17,567 nt of DNA from CAG-791 sp003447895. Its GTDB lineage: Bacteria; Bacillota; Clostridia; Lachnospirales; Lachnospiraceae. Both the position numbers and the translations under genes were made by a program. Of the stretch, positions 14,018 to 17,567 are shown piece after piece. The stretch is taken from assembly GCA_946620035.1 (NCBI GenBank), contig CAMOMX010000041.1:1-17567 (forward strand), read 5' to 3'. How positions within the stretch are numbered: position 1 is the first letter of the stretch; the number at the start of each line of letters is the position of its first letter. Below the pieces are notes generated by a model. It was given only the letters and a program-made list of their open reading frames with translations. It did no database searches and had not been told where the DNA came from.

Positions 14018-15466
14018 ATGAAGAAAGTGATGGAACAAACAAAATCAGAACTCTTATCTGCAGCGCGATCGGAGGACCTGCATCCGGCTGTCCAGTGTAC
14101 TGCCGTTATCGCGCTTTGCTTTCTGCTCACATCGACCGGCTGGCTTTCCTGGGAATATCACCTGATGGAGCAGATTCCGACAGGAACGACAGATATGTGC
14201 ACAATGGTTGCCGGCTACCTTCTGCAGGCCGTCGGCCTTGTGATCTGTGCTTTCTGTCTCCGCCGCCGTCCGGCGCTTTTGGAGACTCTTTTCCCGGTAT
14301 CTCTGCTCATTCATATGGTCTGTATGGTTCCCGCTGTGCTCAGCCCTTATGTTTCCGGTACGCTGGTATTTGGTTTTCTCATGAACATCGCATGCGGGGT
14401 GATCGCAGGCTTCTATCTCTATAGTCTCACCATCTGTGTGTCGGCAAAATACAGAGCTTCCGCGTTCGGAATCGGTTACGGTCTCTCTATCATGGCATCA
14501 TGGTTTCTGTCTCTGATCGACGGCGGCTCCGTTTATTATTCGGAGAGAGTGCTGCTGATCTGTCTGCTTCTCACCGCTGCGGCGTATCTGGCAGCGGCCG
14601 GATTAAAAGACCTTCTGCAGACAGCACCGGAAGCCGCGGACACTAAGGCTCAAACGCTCCCGGAGACAGAGAGCAGCGCCGCGAAGAACCCTCCGTCTTT
14701 GGAAAAATATACCGGGCGTTCCTTTTTGGGCACCGCCGTTTTGCTGGTACTGCTTTTCAGTATTGTAAACAGCAGCGGCTTTGCCTTCCCTGCCGCAGAC
14801 CTCGGCCGGTCTGTCAACGTGGAATTTTCCCGTCTTGTCTATGCGGGCGGACTGATCCTGGCCGGCCTGATGACGGATCGAAACAGAAAATACGGGGCCA
14901 TCTGTGCTCTGACAGCGCTGATTATCCCCTTTATCATCCTTGCCCTCAAGGGCGGCAGCATCTCTGTTATACTTTTCTGGCTCCTGAGCTATTTTGCCTT
15001 CGGTTTTTACGCAGTGTACCGGATCATACTGTTTTCTGACATAGCTTCGGAGAGCGGCCTTTTGTTCCTCTCCGGGTTTGGACTCCTGGTCGGCCGGATC
15101 GGAGACGCCGTCGGAGAGATGATCTGCCTTATCCTGGCTGACCGGCTTGTGGTCATTGTCTTTCTCACCGCAATTCTGTTCGCCGCATCGGTCGCCGTAT
15201 TCTTCCGGGTCTATCAGGTTCTGTATGTGCCGGAAGCCGCACGACAGCTGACAGAGAGGGAGCGCTTCGCGCAGTTTGCGGCAGAACACGATCTCTCGCC
15301 GAGAGAGCAGGATGTGATGCACCAGATTCTTGAGAACAAGACGGTATCGGAAATCGCGGCTTCCCTCTCCATCTCGGAAAACACCGTGAAATACCACGTT
15401 CGCAATATCCTGCAAAAGACCGGCTGTCACAGCAGGAAAGAGCTGATCACCAACTATAATGCGTGA
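14018..15466 (+). CDS. 12-TM membrane protein with C-terminal LuxR-type DNA-binding domain
   Basis: The 482-residue protein has an MFS-like array of about twelve membrane segments. They form two groups of six split by a polar loop (KDLLQTAPEAADTKAQTLPETESSAAK). A cytoplasmic LuxR/GerE helix-turn-helix follows over the last 65 residues: LSPREQDVMHQILENKTVSEIAASLSISENTVKYHVRNILQKTG. MFS-like LuxR fusions of this kind are known in anaerobic Firmicutes and Actinobacteria. They are thought to sense a ligand in the membrane and control nearby genes. The ATG at 14018 is chosen provisionally. No strong ribosome binding site precedes it, nor the alternatives GTG 14003 and ATG 14030. The gene is divergent from the surface protein gene, its likely target by inference, and converges with the TROVE gene (stops 25 bp apart). 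Confidence 0.88.
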   Translation: MKKVMEQTKSELLSAARSEDLHPAVQCTAVIALCFLLTSTGWLSWEYHLMEQIPTGTTDMCTMVAGYLLQAVGLVICAFCLRRRPALLETLFPVSLLIHMVCMVPAVLSPYVSGTLVFGFLMNIACGVIAGFYLYSLTICVSAKYRASAFGIGYGLSIMASWFLSLIDGGSVYYSERVLLICLLLTAAAYLAAAGLKDLLQTAPEAADTKAQTLPETESSAAKNPPSLEKYTGRSFLGTAVLLVLLFSIVNSSGFAFPAADLGRSVNVEFSRLVYAGGLILAGLMTDRNRKYGAICALTALIIPFIILALKGGSISVILFWLLSYFAFGFYAVYRIILFSDIASESGLLFLSGFGLLVGRIGDAVGEMICLILADRLVVIVFLTAILFAASVAVFFRVYQVLYVPEAARQLTERERFAQFAAEHDLSPREQDVMHQILENKTVSEIAASLSISENTVKYHVRNILQKTGCHSRKELITNYNA

Positions 15467-15503
15467 AAAAAACGGCCGCCTGAGGTTTTCCTCAGGCAAC
15501 CGT
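15465..15503 (-). terminator. Intrinsic terminator of the TROVE gene, overlapping its last codons
   Basis: ACGGTTGCCTGAGG pairs with CCTCAGGCGGCCGT (two G-T pairs) around an AAAA loop, and seven T follow on the minus strand (15471-15465). The 5' arm contains the last codons and the TGA of the TROVE gene. On the plus strand no T-tract follows, so stopping of the LuxR-type transcript here is less certain. Confidence 0.88.
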
Positions 15504-16961
15504 AACAGCTTCGTACCTTTCGGAGCCTATGATCTTCTCCATCGCCTCCACCGGGTTCAGTCCGACGCACTGCATGACCTGACGAAATACAGCGGCTGAC
15601 TGACCGCTTACCAGCTGAACGCCGGCGCGGCTTCTGTCTGCGTGGAAGACGTCGTGACGGCTTGCCACGTTCCAGAAGATGATGTTCGGGATCTGATAGC
15701 CGTACTTTCTGAACCTCTTAGACATCTTCTCGTAGAAAGTCCAGTCCTTGTCTCCGCAGTAGTCGATCTCCATGTCGGAGATTACGATCAGAGACTTCGG
15801 CATGTCTTCCTGAGCCACATGATTCTGCACGGCGATCTCCAGAACATGCTGGAAAGCAGCCTTCAGATTCGTGTTGTTCGCCCAGTCGTTCATGTCGATG
15901 CTCCGGATCTTCTGCGCCAGGGTCTCACCCTTCAGCATCTGGATCCGGGACGTGCCGGAGAAAGACATGAACAGGTTGTGGTAAGGTCCGGTATTTCTTT
16001 CAGCGAAGTATACCGCCAGACCGACGGATGTCGCCATCGGTCTTCCGTACATGGAACCGGAGGTGTCCGCAATGACCAGCGCATTGGTCCCGGCTTCCAC
16101 GTAATCCGGCAGCTGACGCCACTGGGCTTCCAGTGTCTCGTCTTCCGTGATCCGGATTCCTCTCCGCTCCATTCCCATGACCTTTTCTGCGATGTCGTAA
16201 GGAAACAGCGTCGCAGAGTGTATTGTCTCCTCTCCGCCGGCTGCCTTCTGTACGAAGGCGCCAAACCGGTCCGCATCGTGCTTCATGAAAGCATTTCTGT
16301 AGATCATCATGGCTCTGGAAGGAACGGCAGAGTAGCGGATCTCTTCCCAGCGTCCCGCGGACATGAGCGCCTCAACGATACCGATCTGCTTACGCATCGC
16401 ACGCACCAGGCGCTTGAACTCGTATACGGTGTATCCGAGCTTCTGCGCGGTCAGGATGCCGAGCTTTCTGGTGTTTGCGGAAGAAGCGTCTGCCGTCTTG
16501 ATCCACTTTGCGAGCAGTGAGATGGCATTTCCCGCCTCCATATTCTGACGGTCCTCTTCGAACTGTCTCTTCATGGCTGCCCACATCTCTTCCTCCATCG
16601 GCGTACCGATCAGGCAGTACAGGTCGTCGTAACGGCCATACACGCCGATCAGGTCCAGGTTTGGACGCAGGGCTTCCGGATGATACTTTGCCATGAACTG
16701 CAGCAGCGTACGGAAGGTCTGCCTTTCACCCAGTCCGCCTCTGATGTCACGCGCGTAGAACACAATCTTCGTCGCGAACAGAGGGTCCGCCTTGTAGGCC
16801 TCGGAGAAAAGACGGGTGACCCGCTCCTTATCCGCGCCGCGGAGTGAACCGACTGTTCCGAAGAAGTCCAGTCTTGCATCGCCGGTGGTATTTAACGCCA
16901 CGGCTCCATTTTCAGTTCTTGTAAATACAGCGTTCAGCTTTGCTGCCTGTGCGAAAATCAT
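15492..16961 (-). CDS. TROVE/DUF2828-type von Willebrand A protein (Ro60/Rsr-like)
   Basis: The 489-residue product has an N-terminal helical-repeat part (about 20-270, with YARDIRGGLGERQTFR at 69-84 and GVYGRYDDLYCLIG at 106-119). A vWA domain follows with a full metal-ion site: D299-TS-G-S303 (ADTSGSM), T364 and D396 (SDME). This is the layout of Ro60 and bacterial Rsr, ring-shaped proteins that bind Y RNAs and damaged or misfolded RNA. Related bacterial proteins are also filed under DUF2828, and I cannot separate the two names by eye. The start has AGGAGG 5 nt before the ATG. It follows a small XRE-regulator gene by 51 bp. A remnant of a second copy lies at 10219-10257. No Y RNA was recognised nearby, so RNA binding is inferred from the family. 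RtcB, encoded about 12.4 kb away, is a known partner of Rsr operons elsewhere. Confidence 0.85.
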   Translation of the reverse strand: MIFAQAAKLNAVFTRTENGAVALNTTGDARLDFFGTVGSLRGADKERVTRLFSEAYKADPLFATKIVFYARDIRGGLGERQTFRTLLQFMAKYHPEALRPNLDLIGVYGRYDDLYCLIGTPMEEEMWAAMKRQFEEDRQNMEAGNAISLLAKWIKTADASSANTRKLGILTAQKLGYTVYEFKRLVRAMRKQIGIVEALMSAGRWEEIRYSAVPSRAMMIYRNAFMKHDADRFGAFVQKAAGGEETIHSATLFPYDIAEKVMGMERRGIRITEDETLEAQWRQLPDYVEAGTNALVIADTSGSMYGRPMATSVGLAVYFAERNTGPYHNLFMSFSGTSRIQMLKGETLAQKIRSIDMNDWANNTNLKAAFQHVLEIAVQNHVAQEDMPKSLIVISDMEIDYCGDKDWTFYEKMSKRFRKYGYQIPNIIFWNVASRHDVFHADRSRAGVQLVSGQSAAVFRQVMQCVGLNPVEAMEKIIGSERYEAVTVA

Positions 16962-17012
16962 TCTTTCCTCCTTTCCTGCTGTTAAAAGCGATTTTCCTTT
17001 TGTTGTGAGTAT

Positions 17013-17258
17013 CTATCCGCACCTCATGGCTCTGGTCTCCACGACGACGATCTCGTCCAGAGTTACACCCAGCATAGCAGCCAGGATTACCAGGTTGTCG
17101 ATGGTCGGCATGGATGTTCCGTGGAGCCACTTGTAAATTGCCTGCGGCGTTGCGAATCCGAACTCCTTCTGCATGTCCTTTACAGACATACCGGCTGCAA
17201 TCCGCAGCCTGTCGATGTTTCTTCCGGTTGCGACAGTGTCTACTAATGGTATCTGCAT
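17013..17258 (-). CDS. Small XRE-family helix-turn-helix regulator
   Basis: The 81-residue protein is little more than one HTH domain: NIDRLRIAAGMSVKDMQKEF (about 14-33), then ATPQAIYKWLHGTSMPTIDN, the recognition-helix region, then LVILAAMLGVTLDEIVV. The ATG at 17258 has AGGAGGTG 7 nt upstream. The frame is open further upstream, but this site and the conserved fold decide the start. It precedes the TROVE gene by 51 bp with no terminator between, so it likely controls its own operon. The leader upstream can form GCCGG/CCGGC hairpins (17268-17308). Confidence 0.85.
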   Translation of the reverse strand: MQIPLVDTVATGRNIDRLRIAAGMSVKDMQKEFGFATPQAIYKWLHGTSMPTIDNLVILAAMLGVTLDEIVVVETRAMRCG

Positions 17259-17307
17259 CTTTTCGCACCTCCTATGGTCCGGCAGCGCCGGTCCACAGGG
17301 GTGCCGG

Positions 17308-17421
17308 CTATGCTGCCCTATTTTTCTTCTGACTCTTATCTCCTGTAATAGGTTCTGCTTCGTTTTTCTCCCCTGACGGGAGCAGCTTTGTAAAGCTTCG
17401 ATCGAGTAAATATCTTTCCAT
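17308..17421 (-). CDS. Possible 37-residue protein
   Basis: An ATG at 17421 with a perfect AAGGAGG site 7 nt upstream opens a short frame (MERYLLDRSFTKLLPSGEKN..., ending KKNRAA) that stops 49 bp before the XRE gene. The product is charged and has no membrane segment or known motif. A competing frame, open from ATG 17510 (MTYEQRELAHDWAYGRLDAYGE...) through into the XRE gene, also looks coding in its first 30 codons. The ribosome binding site favours the 37-residue reading, but both may be used. Confidence 0.45.
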   Translation of the reverse strand: MERYLLDRSFTKLLPSGEKNEAEPITGDKSQKKNRAA

Positions 17422-17540
17422 CGTAATTCCTCCTTGTCGCGGCGTTCGCCGTATGCATCCAGTCTGCCATACGCCCAGTCGTGAGCAAGCTCCCGCTGTT
17501 CGTATGTCATCCTGTCCACGCATGGCTCATTGCTTCGCGC

Positions 17541-17567
17541 AAAAAAAGCCGCTTGTCTTTCGGACAA
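17541..17567 (-). terminator. 3' part of an intrinsic terminator at the window edge
   Basis: On the minus strand TTGTC-CGAAA-GACAA is followed by GCGGC and seven T. The stem probably begins with GCCGC just outside the window. It would end an upstream gene and separate it from the XRE-TROVE unit. Confidence 0.65.

Noticed and set aside
14603..15499. Long open frame (298 codons) on the minus strand
   Set aside because: It is exactly antisense to the LuxR-type membrane protein gene, has no ribosome binding site and gives a low-complexity product. It is a shadow of the real gene.
10219..15530. Reading the two TROVE ends as att sites of an integrated element
   Set aside because: No integrase or recombinase lies between them and the copies differ at 5 of 39 bases. 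A paralog remnant is the simpler reading, though the alternative is kept in the findings.
15642..16520. Open frame of 292 codons on the plus strand
   Set aside because: It is antisense to the TROVE gene, whose metal-site motif and terminator make the minus strand the coding one.
17488..17520. TGGACA as a -35 for the XRE-TROVE operon
   Set aside because: No -10-like hexamer follows at 16-18 bp, so no promoter could be assigned.
16962..17567. Y RNA (YrlA-like) gene near the TROVE gene
   Set aside because: No tRNA-like T-arm sequence or convincing two-armed fold was found in the gaps between these genes. Short GC-rich hairpins alone are not enough.

Overview
The window looks like a piece of a Bacillota (Clostridia, probably Lachnospiraceae-like) chromosome. 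The evidence is strong AGGAGG ribosome binding sites, extended -10 promoters, intrinsic terminators, a TPP riboswitch in front of thiD, a large BspA-type LRR_5 surface protein and a moderately high GC content. No tRNA, rRNA, IS element, integrase or CRISPR array was seen. Genus and species cannot be read from the sequence.

Layout. (1) 1-1881, minus strand: a thiamin-salvage operon made of promoter, TPP riboswitch, attenuator, thiD (HMP/HMP-P kinase) and cytX (HMP transporter, cut by the left edge). (2) 1897-3096, minus strand: rtcB, the RNA 3'-phosphate/5'-OH ligase, with its own promoter and probably a TTG start. (3) 3249-8865, plus strand: a two-gene unit divergent from rtcB. Its first gene encodes a 1402-residue fusion of a protein kinase-like domain, a TIR domain, one membrane segment and a beta-propeller. 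Its second gene encodes a 430-residue helical protein with two copies of a regulator-like module. This is the best candidate for an uncharacterised sensing or defence system. (4) 8877-9954, minus strand: two small unknown membrane proteins behind a palindrome-overlapped promoter. (5) 10277-13726, minus strand: a 1149-residue secreted LRR_5/Big2/Fn3-like surface protein. Just past its stop codon is a 39-bp remnant of the 3' end of a second TROVE-like gene. (6) 14018-15466, plus strand: a 12-TM membrane regulator with a C-terminal LuxR HTH, divergent from the surface protein and a plausible regulator of it. (7) 15492-17421, minus strand: a TROVE/DUF2828-type vWA protein (Ro60/Rsr-like), preceded by a small XRE-family regulator and a possible 37-residue protein. 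The right edge holds most of another terminator.

How the parts may work together. thiD and cytX act in thiamin precursor salvage under TPP feedback. RtcB and the Ro60-like protein both belong to RNA repair and RNA surveillance, and their families are linked in other bacteria, but here they sit about 12.4 kb apart in separate units. The kinase-TIR-propeller protein has the layout of a transmembrane receptor, with a presumed outside sensor and inside kinase and TIR domains. Its co-transcribed partner may be its regulator or target. The 12-TM LuxR protein and the surface protein share an intergenic region that carries repeats suited to an operator.
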